Positions 32,511-45,270 of a DNA stretch of 64,000 nucleotides are shown piece after piece. The first letter of the stretch is position 1. The number at the start of each line of letters is the position of its first letter. Source of the DNA: Myrica gale (taxonomy: Eukaryota > Streptophyta > Magnoliopsida > Fagales > Myricaceae); NCBI GenBank assembly GCA_963930655.1, contig OZ005604.1:10054001-10118000 (forward strand), written 5' to 3'. A program made the translations under genes and the position numbers. The notes beneath the pieces were generated by a model that was given only the letters and a program-made list of their open reading frames with translations, did no database searches and was not told where the DNA came from.

Positions 32511-35500
32511 TGTATCAGTGAAATTCATTTAATCATTTAAAATATTTTATTAATTCTTTTCCTTAACAAATATTCAAAACTTAGTTTATTAAATCATTAA
32601 TATTTTTATTGAAATAAAAATATATTTATCCATGTACATGGCTCGATTAGGGTTTAATTAATATCCACAGATTTAGAATTAAACCTAAGTCTCTTATTAT
32701 TACACGTACTCCATTAAAACTTCATATTAAACTATTAATAAATTAATTACGATTAAATCTTAACTAGGGTTCCAAATTTCATTTTAACATTCGGCTATTA
32801 CTATTTTATGCACCCTTTAGTCACAACTTTAACTCCAAAGGTGATCCCTTCCTCCATTCAACAATTTCACAACCTAGGATCTATAAATCAAAACACCAAC
32901 ACAATATATCATGCTCATAAAATTCGGCCAACACATGTTTTCACCCTAACGATTAAGTTTCTTTTGTTTCTTTCAATATGCATGCATCTAATACCTAACA
33001 TAATCATCTACCATTCATTGGGTCATAAATCTTGCACATATCATGGCCAATGTCAAGATTTAAATATATACAAAACTATACATGAAATCCTAAGCATCTC
33101 ATATTCGGCCATACCTCAAAATGTTACCTTTACATGCTAAAAATCATAACATGCACATCCTTTGCATTGTGACCTAACTAGCATGCATACACTTCATCTC
33201 TTCATCAAATATTTCCATCAACATTAGATCCACACTTTATACACACTAACATCCATAGATCTAAGCAAAATAATCAACTTTCATCAAACCAACACATCAA
33301 GACTTAGATCTAGCTTCCTTTAACATGCATTGTTCTCCATTTGCATTTTTCTTTACATGAAACCTTAGATCTAAGGTTTCCATGGTTAGATCTAGCATTT
33401 AAACAACCTAAGGTTCTTAAGCATTCAAGATCTAACAACATCAAGGCATATCACAACTTAAACTTCAAGATCTTATACATAAGCCATTCGGCCACTCATG
33501 CTAACCCAAAAACATCACATTGGTCTTACCTTGTTGACTATCCAAGCTTGAGCACCTAGAAAATAAAATACCTTTGGTTAGTATTTGTGAAACTTAAGGC
33601 AAGATCATCAATAAAACCAAGCTTACCTTCAACCTTTACCAACTCTTCCTAACTTCACTTCCTTCAAAGTTTCGGTCCACCCTCCTTAGAAATGTCCAAG
33701 CTTGATTTAAGGAGCTTCTATGGTGGTTAAGAGAATATGGTAAGCCTGAAGAGAAATGATGTCACGCCCCGAACGCTAGCTAAACGAGGCTAATGACAGC
33801 CGCGAGCATTCCCGGCATGGGACGCTCCAGCGTACTTACTACTATACTTGCAGCGGAAAAGACGTTGATGCTTCAATGTTAAAAAGAAGCCTTATAATGC
33901 TAGCGTATAACGTGCATAAGAACATACTTTCCATTGATAACTCAAGGTTGTTAAACATATTCTCAAAATATCAACCAGTTTAAAACATTAACTAACTAAG
34001 CCAAATGAAACCCATGACCACCACATCACGGTGGCTCATGCCGGCTTTTACAAAAATTAGCTAAATCTTTCCTAACGTTAGCAAACAAGAGAGAGACATT
34101 TCATCAACCCTTCTCCTAGGGTTCAAGGTCCTCTTCTTAAGATTCCACCCCTGTAACATCATCTGGAATGATACAATTTAAAACTGTGAGTCGAAAGACT
34201 CAGTAAGGAATTATAGCTAAAACATGGGTTGAAATTGTAAGCATGCACTTGAACTTGAAATCATAGTCATGTAAACATAATGCGCTGCATGCCTGATTAT
34301 GAAATGTGATGCATGTATAATGCACATGCATTTACTCTTGCTTTTGTAAAAATCGATTCACATCTTATCTTGTGGGCCACTTGCCCTCTTTTACCCCTGA
34401 CATCAGGGTTGTGCGTTCCCGTAGGAACAGTCCCTTATTTCCCTTAGGGACCTTACATATGGTCGAGCTAGCACACCTTCTCAATGTCCTTCAGTGGCTA
34501 GACACGACTCTTGGAGGTTCACACCTTCTTGCAAGCATCCTTCAGTGTGATTGCACTTACCTCATGGACTACCCATCCTTCTTGCAAGCATCCTTCGGTA
34601 TGGGTGTCCTAGGTGACATCCATCCTTCACGTAAACGTCCTTCGGAATGGATGCACCTTCTTGACTTGGTACGGTACCGACCGACTTGGGTTCGTTAATT
34701 AACTTGTCATAAAACTTGTCATAAAGTAGCATAAAAATGGTACTTTCATTTGCATAAAATGTCTCATTTCTCATGAGGAAAATGAATGCAAATGATCATG
34801 ATGCATTCATGTCGTGCTTGGTAATGTCATGCTTGATATGCTTATTCATGAATATTCTTCATGCAGTGTATCATTCCAGTTTGTAAAGATTTTCACTTAC
34901 CTTAGGCTTGCTTGAGTATCGAGTGTCTCGTTACCTACAATGAACCGTACTATTGTCATTCATAGGTTCACTAAACGTATATAGTAATCAATACATTACT
35001 CACACGAATCTGTTTTAATAGACCCTCACACTAATTTTTCATACCATAACATATTCGTCATACCTCTAATTCACATGCAAGTTATCTTAAAACGCTCTCT
35101 TTCTTAACTTGAAACAAATTCCAAGACCAACCCCGTAAAATTGGACTAAAATATCAAGAGATAACCACCAATGCAACAAAGCCTTGAAATCTGCATATGT
35201 AACTCCAGAAATCACAACAATCTCCAACAACCAAAATCCGAATCTCTACATGTCACAACCAACATCCAAGGCTACTTAACATCTCATAACAACAACTATA
35301 CTCTCACCTTCCTCCCACTTACAACTTCAACTCGAAGTTTACAACCAAATCATGGTTCCATAATTATCAAGTTAACACCATTGCATGTACCCATTTCTCT
35401 TGGGCTGTTTACCAAACACCTAGTGTGCGTTATTGGTCCTCTTGCCTATTTTCCCAGATCTGAACATATCCCTAACACTTAGGGCTTGTGGTTCTCAATA

Positions 35501-35847
35501 TCACTAGCATACATACACAATCTAATGCATCAAACCCTAGATTCGGCCATACTTGCTCAACTTAGGTTTCAATCCCCTCTTAGGCCTTTTATCAAACACC
35601 TAGAGCACATAACCAATTTCTCTTGAACCCTCATTTCAGATCTAGTCATTTTTCCACATGTTCTCATGTAAAAATCTATGCTACACTTACAAGATCTACC
35701 TTGAACATACCTAGATCCACACTAAACATCCATGAATCACAAGGAGAACACTACTTAGACAAATTACCAACAAACCACAACCAACCAACAAAAGAAAACA
35801 AGAACATCACCAACCACAACTAACCAACAAGAGGAAACAAGAAGAGA

Positions 35848-35850
<3 letters not shown>

Positions 35851-35877
<27 letters not shown>
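35851..35877. repeat. (GA)n microsatellite in LTR D
   Basis: Uninterrupted GA repeat of about 13 units, at the place where the other type-X LTRs have their GA/CTT-rich leader tract. Confidence 0.95.
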
Positions 35878-35880
<3 letters not shown>

Positions 35881-36187
35881 CACGATTTTCGGCCAGCAAG
35901 GATTTACCTCGCTTCTCTCCTCTTCCTCCTTCTTTTCTTCTCCTTCTTCTTCTCCTTCTTCCTCTCCTTCTTCCTTCTTCTTCTTCCTTCTTCTTCTTTC
36001 GGGTGGGTGACTTAGGGCAAGGGAAAATGAAAAGGCTGAAGAGAGGGGAAAAATGAAGTGTTCGGCAAAGGGGGAGAGAGTAATAGGCGTGAAAATGGTT
36101 GGGGAAAAGACAAGTTTGCCCTCCCCCTACTTCATAAATTTCAACTCGCGTATTTTAAACCGGTAAAATTCCGGAATGTAGTTATAT

Positions 36188-36650
36188 GTGTCGACACCAT
36201 CACTCAAGGTGTCGACACTTACAACATATTTAGTAAGATGTGTCGACACCATCACTCAAGGTGTCGACACTTCCAACACTTAGCCATAGTGGGAAAAAAG
36301 GTAAACTCTCGGGTTTCAATTAGATGTGTCGACACCATCACTCAAGGTGTCGACACTTCCATCACTTGGTCAAAATCCACGGGAGTTCTGGAAAAAAGGC
36401 GAACTCTCGGGTTTCAGTTGGATGTGTCGACACCATCACTCAAGGTGTCGACACTTCCAATCACTTAGTAAAAATCACTCTAGTTCCGGAAAGATATATA
36501 CGCTCGGGTATCAGTCTAATGTGTCGACACTATGACTCAAAGTGTCGACACTTACAACACTTAGTCAAAATTCACTTTGGTCTCCAGGAAAAGGTAAACT
36601 TTCGGGTGTTAGTATAATGTGTCGACACTATGTTCCAATGTGTCGACACT
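36188..36650 (-). repeat. GTGTCGACAC palindrome array in LTR D
   Basis: Six palindrome pairs. The four at the 36188 end have the ATCACTCAAG spacer; the last two have TATGACTCAAA and TATGTTCCAAT spacers. The last unit, with TCGGGTGTTAGTA beside it, is the one most like the module in the copia LTR at 21155-21316. Confidence 0.82.
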
Positions 36651-38225
36651 TACCTCAAAAATCACCAATTAAAACATACCTACATCCTGAGGAAAATCAT
36701 AGCAAAATCTCTCTCTCCTATACAATGACGTAAGTAAATTCGGGATCTCACAAATGAGGCAAATGGTTAGGGTTTTCAAGGAAGGAAATGTGTTTGCATC
36801 AAGAGAGATTTTTGTCTACAACAAAAGAGGTTTAAACTTGGCTTTTAGAATGAGATTTGGAAGGCAAGAAGAGTATGGTTTAGAGTGCAAGAGAAAAATG
36901 CACAAACCTTGAATTCTAGGGGGTGGTTCGGCCAAGGCTTGAAAATGGGAGAGAGTTTGAGAGAATGCAAGTTTCGGCCAAGACTTGAAAATGGGAGAGA
37001 ATGGAGTGCATGAATGGTTCGGCCAAGGCTTTGCAATGAGAGGTGTGAGAGAATGAGTCTCCCAAGGAGAATAATTGCTATGACATAAAGCTTGAGAGAG
37101 TGAATTGACAAGAGAGAGAAATCAAAAGGAAAAAGGGTGAAAGGGGGGGGCCTTGGTCGACAATTGCATAGCCTTCCCTCTCTCTTTCTTTCATCTTTTC
37201 CTCACATCAAATCTTGTCTCCAAAAGCATGGCTTGCATTTGAATTACTTCATTCTCTCTCCTCACATGCTTCCATCGACAATCCCTCCTTCTCCCTTGCT
37301 TTTCTCTTCTCTTTTACTTCCATGCATTGTCTTATCACTTCTTACACTTCTTACACCTCTTACACATCACATGGCCTCACTTTATGGCTTTCTCATTTCA
37401 CCTCTAGCCCTTTCACGTAAAATCCTTGCCCTTTGCTTAGTTTGGTTGCTTTCCAACCAACCTAGTTACTTCCACATTAAATTGCAACCAACTTTCAACT
37501 TGGTTACTCTCTCTCACCTAACTTATCACTTCATAAGCTCTCTTGCTTATCTAATCCATTCCAATAGCTTATCACCTCATAAGCATGATATCTTATCATT
37601 TGATAATGGCTCTAGCCTATCTCTACAATAATCACAGGGTCTTATCACCCTAAAAGTTTCCTAACCTATCATCATGCTTGCTTATCACTATGATAAGCAA
37701 GTGTGCTTATCAATTAAATCTTCTCTTAGACTTATCACATAAATACATAGCTTATCATTGAATATTCAAATGGAAATTCTATTAATAATATAGGCCACAT
37801 GGTAATAATAATACATTCCACATATGAAAGATATAAAATATTCAATCCATGTCTTCAAAAGAATTTCATCATTTAATCCATTAATCATTTTCGGCTTATA
37901 CAAAAAAAATTCTTAAATCATATTTCAAATTCTATGGTCCATGAAACATTTTAAGTAAATGAAAAATATAAATTCGTAAGAGAGATACTTACTTGCAAAT
38001 TTCGGCTCTTAAAATGAATATAATTTAAACTTTGCATAAAATGGCATTAAAATTATTTAAAGAGATTTTATGGAATAAAATCTCATTTTAATCGAAATAC
38101 CATAACATAAGGATTAGGCCATACATTGGCCAAAAACATAGCCCCATGATAAAATAAAAGCTATTACATTGGAAAATAAAAGATAATACATAAGAAATTA
38201 CGTAGGAGAAAATCGGGGTCTCACA

Positions 38226-38238
38226 TTCTCCCCTCCTT
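38226..38238 (-). other. Polypurine tract of the full-length Tekay element
   Basis: On the minus strand AAGGAGGGGAGAA immediately precedes the LTR start TGTGAGACCCC. It matches the tract at 565-577 and defines the 3' end of the internal region. Confidence 0.9.
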
Positions 38239-38265
38239 ATAAAAATTCCGACCTCGGAATTTCTT

Positions 38266-38894
38266 TTACCACCAGAAATTTTGTCCTGATTGCGTAGGTG
38301 CAGGATAATAGGGGTTGGGACGAACATTTGTGCTTGTCCCACTACTAATCTCCTCCTGGTAAACGTGATCTGGAGAATTACTCCCCGTCCAAGACTGCGA
38401 TCTAACTCCTTGGCTTGGTTCATCTAGACTAGGGTCATGGATGATGTTCTCGGGTGGTCCATGAAACCTAGGTCTAGACTCTACTTCTTGTGACGAAAAG
38501 TGGGTCTCCGATCCAGCGTCTTGAGCCCTAACTCTTCTACGATGTCTTCTCTCGTTACATCGCCTAGGTGTACACTCACGTCTCGAGTTACTACGTCTAG
38601 GTTCTTCCTGGGACCGTTCTCTAGTCTCATTAGGTATCGGATGTTGTTCCATAGGGTCTTCTTCCGGATCCTCCCCTGGATCCTCTTCCGGATCCTCCTC
38701 TGGTCCTCCTCTGGATCCTCTTCCGGATCTTCCTCAAAGTTTTCTGGTAACATGGTCCTTAAGGGAATGACATTTATTGGCGACTCTGGCCAATAAATAC
38801 CCTCCAGATATCCAGAACAATCTGGAGATAAGGGTTGACCCCACCTTGAAGGTCCAGGTTGGTCAGGTGCCGGGGGTGGTGGGGGCTGATATGT
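38266..38894 (-). pseudogene. Extra 3' ORF of the Tekay element, distal part
   Basis: Read on the minus strand, this continues the frame of 43195-42962 across the insertion of LTR F once one copy of the CCCCG duplication is removed. It opens with a proline-rich stretch (YQPPPPPAPDQPGPS), then GYLEGIYWPESP, an acidic repeat (EEDPEEDP type), an arginine-rich region (RRSNSRRECTPRRC) and a C-terminus ending SGQNFWW. A single-base loss in the acidic repeat near 38700 shifts the frame. No known retrotransposon domain is recognised. Low complexity and charge suggest a nucleic-acid-binding or disordered protein, but this is inference. Confidence 0.6.
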
Positions 38895-38899
38895 CCCCG

Positions 38900-41800
38900 T
38901 GTCACACCCCGAACGGCATCACGCAGGGACCGTGACAGCCGCGAGCTATCCCCCGGATGGCTCCAGCGTTCTTACTTATATTTTTACTTGATTACGGCGG
39001 AAACGTACAGGATCACGAGGGGTTCGAGCTAATCTTACAAAATCAGGGTTCTCATTAAGTTCATACAAAACATATATGTATCACATAACAAGCCAGTTAG
39101 TGACGATCAGGTCACTATCATCAAAAGTATGAAACATAAATTCTTGGGCTTCTAGGTCTGGTAGTCCTCCTGACTTTCTTCACCTGAGGCATCTAGAATG
39201 ACACAATTTTAAAAACGTGAGTCAAAAAGACTCAGTAAGGGAAAGACATAAAACTTAAAACATGCTCTTGATTTGCACTTGCATAATCATGAAAGAGAAT
39301 AAACTTGATTCGTGATGCACATGCATGCTCATGGATATGCATATGCTCTTGCTTGAAGTTGGCCCCAGGCCCTTGAGAATATCTCTTTCATGTTTGATCG
39401 TGAAATCGGCCCTTGGCCCTTGAAAATCTTTCTTATTCATACTTGTGCCCCTCTTGCCCTTTTCATAATCATTTCATATTTCTTATTTGTGGGCTCGCTC
39501 CATTTAACCCCTGAAGTCAGGGTTGTGCGTTCCCTTCGGAACCATCCCCAAATTCCCTTGGAGACCTTACATACGGTCAGCTAGCGCACCTTCTCAATGT
39601 CCTTCAGTGGCTAGACATGACCCTTGGAGGCACCACACCTTCTCAATGTCCTTCAGTGTGGTTTGCACAGCCTCGTGGATTCACCCATCCTTCTCACATT
39701 TGTCCTTCGGTATGGGAGTCCACCTTGATGGTACGGTACCGACCAGTGCCCCTTAACTTAACTTATCGTTTCATAAAACTTCCCATAGTCTTTTCATAAA
39801 AATCATTGCATAAACTTCTTCTTGAAAAATTCATGCAATGCACATGTCATGTTATGCTTGCTTAAAATTCATGCTTGTTCATGAAACGATGGAGTGTGTC
39901 ATTCCAGTTTTGAAAAAGAATACTTACTGTCCACTTACACTTGGTCTTCTTTGGTCGTGTATACAGACACGTGGATCGCCTACAAGCGATTCAAATATTT
40001 CTTAGATCTTAAGAATAGTATGCAATCATTAAATATTTTCATTTTTGAAATCGGTCATCAACCAAAGATATATATATATATATATCACTGAAATTCATTT
40101 AATCATTTAAAAAAATATTTTATTTATTCTTTTCCTTAACAATATTCAAAACTTAGTTTATTAAATCATTAATATTTTTATTGAAATAAAAATATATTTA
40201 TCCATGTACATGCCTCGATTAGGGTTAAATTAATACTCACAGGTTTAGAATTAAACCTAAGTCTCTTTTCATTACACGTACTCCATTAAAACCTTATATC
40301 AAACTATTAATAAATTATTCACGATTAAATCTTAACTTGGACTTAAACCTCAATTGATCCTGAGTAAAACTTAACTAGGGTTCCAAATAATAATTTATTA
40401 AAAGATCATGGTTCTTCAATATTTGTTCCAACTAGATTAAACCCTAATTTCTATATCTATCACAACAATGATAATCTATTTTTTATAAATTGCACTTAGG
40501 GTTATATTTCTTACAACATTCGGCCATCACTATTTAAGGCACCAATTAGTCACAACTTTTACTCCAATGGTGATCCCATCCTCCATTCAACAATTTCACA
40601 ACCTAATATCTATAAATCAAAGCATATCACCATGCATTATGCTCATAATATTCGGCCATACATGATTTCATCCAAAAGACTAAGTTTCTTTGTTTCCTTC
40701 AACATGCATGCATCTAATACTTAACATAATCATCTACCATTCATAGTGTCATAAATCTTGCACATATCATGGCCAATGTCCAGATTTAAATATATACAAA
40801 ACTATGCATGAAATCCTACGCATCTCAAATTCGGCCATACCCCAAAATGTCACATTTTTCATGCTAAAAATCATAACATGCACATCCTTTGTATTGTGAC
40901 CTAACTAGCATGCATACACTTTATCTTTTCATCAATATTTCCATCAACCTTAGATTTACACTTTATACACACTAACATCCATAGATCTAAGCAAAATAGT
41001 TAACTTTCATCAAATCAACACATCAAGACCTAGATCTAGCTTCCTTTAACATACATTGTTCTCCATTTGCCTTTTTCTTTACATACAACCTTAGATCTAG
41101 GGTTTCCATGGTTAGATCTAGCATTTAAACAACCTAGGGTTCTTAAGCATTCAAGATCTAACAACATCAAGACATATCACAACCTAAACTTCAAGATCTT
41201 ATACATAGGCCATTCGGCCACTCATTCTAACCCAACAACATCACATTAGCCTTACCTTGTTGTTTATCCGAGCTTGAGCACCTAGAAAATAAAATACCTT
41301 TGGTTAGTACTTGTGAAACTTAAGGCAAGATCATCAATAGAACCAAACTCACCTTCAACCTTTACCAACTCTTCCTAACTTCACTTCCTTCAAAGTTTCG
41401 GTCCACCCTCCTTAGAAATGTCCAAGCTTGATTAAAAGGAGGTTCTATGGTGGTTACGAGAATATGGTAAGCTTGAAGGGAAATGATGTCAAATGGTTAG
41501 GGTTTTCAAGGAAGGAAATGTGTTTGCACCAAGAGAGATTTTTTTCCACAACAAAAGAGGTTTGAACTTGGATTTTAGAATGGGATTTGGAAGGCAAGAA
41601 GAGTATGGTTTAGAGTGCAAGAGAAAAATGCACAAACCTTGAATTCTAAGGGGTGGTTAGGCCAAGGCTTGAAAATGGGAGAGAGAGGTTGAGAGAATGC
41701 AAGTTTCGGCCAAGTGCTTGAAATGGGAGAGAATGGAGTGCATGAATGGTTTGGCCAAAGCTTTGCAATGAGAGGTGTGAGAGAATGAGTCTCCCAAGGA

Positions 41801-42961
41801 GAGTAATTGCTATGACATAAAGCTTGAGAGAGTGAATTGACAAGAGAGAGAAATCAAAAGAAAAAATGGTGAAGGGGGGGGGCCTTGGTCGACAATCACA
41901 TAAGCCTTCCCTCTCTCTTTCTTTCATCTTTTCACCACATCAAATCTTGTCTCCTTAACAAAGCTTGTATTTGAATTACATCATTCTCTCTCCTCACATG
42001 AGTCCATCGACAATCACTCCTTATCCCTTGCTTTTCTCTTCTCTTTTTACTTCCATGTGTTGTCTTATCACTTCTTACACTTCTTACACTTCTTACACTT
42101 CTTACACTTCACATGGCCACACTTTATGGCTTTTCAAATTCACCCTATAGCCATTCACGTAAAAGCCATCCTCCTCCCTTGTTTGGTTGCTTTTCAACCA
42201 ACCTAGTTACTTCCTCATTAAATTGCAACCAACTTTCAACTTGGTTTTTCTCTCTCACCTAACTTATCACTTCATAAGCTCTCTTGCTTATCTAATCCAT
42301 TCCAATAGCTTATCACCTCATAAGCATAATATCTTATCATGTGATAATGGCCCTAACCTATCTCTACAATAATCACAAGGTCTTATCACCCTAATAGTTT
42401 CCTAACCTATCATGTTTGCTTATCCACTATGATAAGCAAGTGTGCTTATCAATTAAATCATCTCTTAGACTTAACACATAAATACATAGCTTATCAATTA
42501 AATATTCAAATGGAAATTCTATTAATAATATAGGCCACATGGTAATAATACATGTCACATATGAAAGATATAAAAATATTCAATCCATGTATTCAAAAGA
42601 ATTTCATCATTTAATCCATTAATCATTTTCGGCTTATAGAAGAAATTCTTAAATCATAATTCAAATTCTATGGTCTATGAAACATATTAAGTAAATGAAA
42701 AATATAAATTTGTAAGAGAGAAACTTACTTGCAAATTTCGGCTCCTAAAATAAATATAATTTAAACTTGCATAAAATGGCATTAAAATTATTTAAAGGGA
42801 TTTTATGGAATAAAATCTCATTTTAAATCGAAATACCATAACATAAGGATTAGGCCATACATTGGCCAAAAACATAGCCCCATGAAGAGATAAAAGCTAT
42901 TACATTGGAAAATAAAAGATAATACATAAGGAATTACGTAGGAGAAAATCGGCGTCTCACA
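38900..42961 (-). mobile_element. Solo Tekay LTR F, type Y, 4062 bp
   Basis: It runs from TGTCACACCCCGAACGG to GGCGTCTCACA with the perfect duplication CCCCG (38895-38899, 42962-42966). It sits in the extra 3' ORF of the full-length element, in the same orientation. It has the cassette, an (AT)n run near 40068-40086 and type-Y AT-rich content with TTCGGCC motifs. It has no palindrome array and no coding region. Confidence 0.96.
39509..39716 (-). other. Structured RNA cassette in LTR F (type Y)
   Basis: Plus-strand positions: HP3 39509-39522 (CCCTG/CAGGG), HP2 about 39530-39543 (GTTCC/GGAAC), HP1 about 39545-39566, u1 39581-39614 (CTAGC/GCTAG), u2 39632-39662 (ACCACAC/GTGTGGT), u3 39684-39716 (CCCAT/ATGGG). 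Unit u4 of type X is absent. The base of u2 is C-G here and T-A in type X, which keeps the pairing. Confidence 0.65.
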
Positions 42962-43195
42962 CCCCGCCATACCTTGCTGCCAATACGATACATGGGTTTG
43001 GTACGCTCCTCGCGGGTCCCCTCTATCTGTCTCGTGCGATGCGTGAGTCGGAGCCTCATGGCTTCCCGACTGTCTTGTCGAACCTTGGGTTCTATGGTTA
43101 ACCCTGAACAGGCTGCGATACTCGGGTGCTGTCATCCTTCTCTGAGAAGGTGTGCCCAAATGCTGAGAACGAGGGGGTCGACTTCTCGGTGGCAT
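42962..43195 (-). pseudogene. Extra 3' ORF of the Tekay element, proximal part
   Basis: ATG at 43195 begins MPPRSRPPRSQHLG and gives 78 codons exactly to the insertion point of LTR F; the frame then continues at 38894. The start lies 180 bases beyond the pol stop at 43372. The product is rich in arginine, serine and histidine. Together with the distal part it would be about 290 residues between the chromodomain and the polypurine tract, where most Tekay elements have only a short untranslated stretch. No domain is recognised. Confidence 0.6.
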
Positions 43196-43371
43196 CTGAC
43201 AACATAATACAACGGTCAGTCATGTGTATATACAAAATATCATCATGTATCACAAAGAATTTGCATTCTTTATGTAAGGAAGTCAAGCACAAATATCAGA
43301 CAATAATACTCATACATGTCAAACAATAGACCAATAAGGAAGGAAATAAATATTCGGATTTTATTCTCCTT

Positions 43372-44672
43372 TTAACTGGGGTACTTTTCATACATATCGC
43401 TTTCCAACTCCCAAGATGCCTCCTCTACCCCATGATTCTTCCATAGAACCTTCACAAGCGGTATCACCTTGGTCCGCAATTGTTGCTCCTTTCTATCGAT
43501 GATCCTTACTGGCTCCTCCACATAAGTAAGGTTTTCCTTAATCTGCAAAGGCTCATATTCTAACACATGGGTAGGGTCAGACACGTATTTGCGTAGGAGC
43601 GATACGTGGAACACATCATGTACTCCCGCAATTGATGGCGGTAAGGCCAGCCTATACGCCATTGGTCCAACACGCTCCAGGATCTCGAAAGGTCCTATAA
43701 ACCGGGGTTGAAGCTTCCCTTTCTTCCCGAATCGTGCTACCACCTTTTTTGGAGAAATCTTCAAAAACACTTTACTTCCTTCTTCAAAGGCCAACTCCCT
43801 TCTTCGATTGTCCGCATAACTCTTTTGCCGACTTTGGGCCGTAATAAGTCTTTCTTTAATCAACCGAATCTTCTCTTTTGTCTGCAAAATCATCTCCGGC
43901 CCCAACAGTCTCCATTCTCCTACTTCATCCCAATATAATGGCGACCTACACCTCCTTCCATACAAAGCTTCATACGGTGCCATGCCAATACTTGATTGGA
44001 AACTGTTGTTGTATGCGAACTCTGCTAGCGGCAGATATTGAGCCCAGCTACCCTTGAAGTCAATGATACACGCTCGGAGCATGTCTTCCAAAATTTGAAT
44101 GGTCCGCTCAGATTGGCCATCCGTCGGTGGGTGGAAAGCAGTGCTAAAATTCAACTTAGTGCCTAGGGACTCCTGCAATCTTTTCCAAAACCTCGACGTA
44201 AATCTCGGATCCCTATCCGACACTATGCTCTTCGGTATGCCATGGAGCCACACAATTTCTTAGAGATAAACTTCAGCTAGCCTTTCCGGGGTATACTTCA
44301 CCCTGATGGGCAGAAAGTGGGTTGACTTGGTCAATCGGTCCACCACTACCCATATTGCATCGTAGCCAGCTATCGTTCTTGGTAGCCCTACTACAAAATC
44401 CATGGCTATTCCTTCCCACTTCCATTCAGGGATCTCCAGAGGCTTCAATGTTCCTGTTGGCCTCTGGTGCTCTGCTTTCACTCTCTGACAAGTCAGACAT
44501 CGAGCGACATACTCCGCGATCTCCCTCTTCATATTCGGCCACCAGTAAACTTTCTTGATGTCTTGATACATCTTCGTTCCTCCAGGGTGGATGGTATAGG
44601 GCGTAGTATGCGCCTCTGCCAAAATCAACTACTTGATTCCCCCATCACCAGGGACACATATTCTATTCCGGT
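43372..44672 (-). pseudogene. Tekay integrase with C-terminal chromodomain
   Basis: The H2C2 zinc region (HTTPYTIHPGGTKMY, then RCLTCQRVKAEHQ) lies at about 44610-44450. The catalytic core has MDFVVGLP (first Asp, near 44400), [12 protein letters not shown] (second Asp, near 44220) and [12 protein letters not shown] (Glu, near 44120). A GPF-type motif ([12 protein letters not shown]) is at about 43700. The chromodomain-like end covers [31 protein letters not shown] and stops after YEKYPS at 43372. The chromodomain targets new insertions to heterochromatin in this clade, fitting the nested setting. A TAG near 44632, a TAA at about 44254-44259 and a frameshift near 44675 break the frame. Confidence 0.93.
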
Positions 44673-45270
44673 ACCTCAGCACTCCAACCTATCCTCAAAA
44701 TCGGGATCATTATTCTTTTCAATCCTTTCCCTAATCCCTACTATCACCGCATCGCTTTTCTGGGCCTCGCAGATTTGCTCCCCCAGCGATGGTTGTAATG
44801 ACAACCCTGCAATCGAAACATACCGGTCGGCCAATACAAGCGTGATCTCCTCTCTCTTTAGGTCCTCCATGATCTCCTTAGCCACTACCTCCACGACACT
44901 CATTTCAGCCGACTTTCGGCTTAAAGCATCAGCCACCACGTTAGCTTTCCCAGGATGGTAGCTAATGGTGCAATCATAGTCCTTAATTAACTCCAACCAG
45001 CGTCGTTGCCTCATATTCAGCTCCTTCTGAGTGTTGAAGTACTTGAGGCTCTTATGGTCCGTAACTATCTCGCATTTAACCCCATAGAGATAATGCCTCC
45101 ATATTTTCAGAGCATGCACGACTGCAGCCAACTCCAAGTCGTGGGTGGGGTAATTCACCTCGTGGGGCCTCAGTTGCCTCGACGCATAGGCTATGACCCT
45201 CTTATCTTGCATCAACACACACCCAAGACCTTGCTTTGAGGCGTCCGTATAGATCTCGTACTCCCCATGC
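44673..45270 (-). pseudogene. Tekay RNase H domain, N-terminally deleted
   Basis: The frame contains [10 protein letters not shown] (catalytic Asp, near 45240), [27 protein letters not shown] (Glu) and [10 protein letters not shown] (Asp), with [14 protein letters not shown] at its end. Between KKNVKFK of the RT connection and YTDAS about 40 residues usually present are missing and the frame changes, so a deletion lies near 45265-45280. The domain would degrade the RNA of RNA-DNA hybrids during reverse transcription. Confidence 0.9.

Larger units (their letters stand above)
33760..36752 (-). mobile_element. Solo Tekay LTR D, type X, 2993 bp
   Basis: It runs from TGTCACGCCCCGAACGCTAG to GGGATCTCACA with the perfect duplication AATGA (33755-33759, 36753-36757). 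It is the shortest complete LTR here. It carries the palindrome array, a (GA)n run and a CTT-rich leader, and the cassette (about 34395-34660), where HP1 has the compensated form GTCCCT/AGGGAC. No TACGTATAAGG-type TATA box is kept. Confidence 0.95.
31311..38225 (-). mobile_element. 3' LTR (E) of the full-length Tekay element, type Y
   Basis: It starts TGTCACGCCCCGAACGAC and ends GGGGTCTCACA directly against the polypurine tract, which makes it the 3' LTR. Solo LTR D interrupts it. The hairpin cassette lies at about 31905-32120, with u1 and u3 intact and u2 carrying one mismatch. An (AT)n run lies at 32482-32508. There is no GTGTCGACAC array of its own. Near 36930-37700 are the gagagag-rich and GATAAG-rich tracts typical of type Y. 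Confidence 0.93.

Noticed and set aside
44322-44961. Plus-strand frames of 78-164 codons in the Tekay pol
   Set aside because: They are antisense to RNase H and integrase coding sequence and have no recognisable domain.
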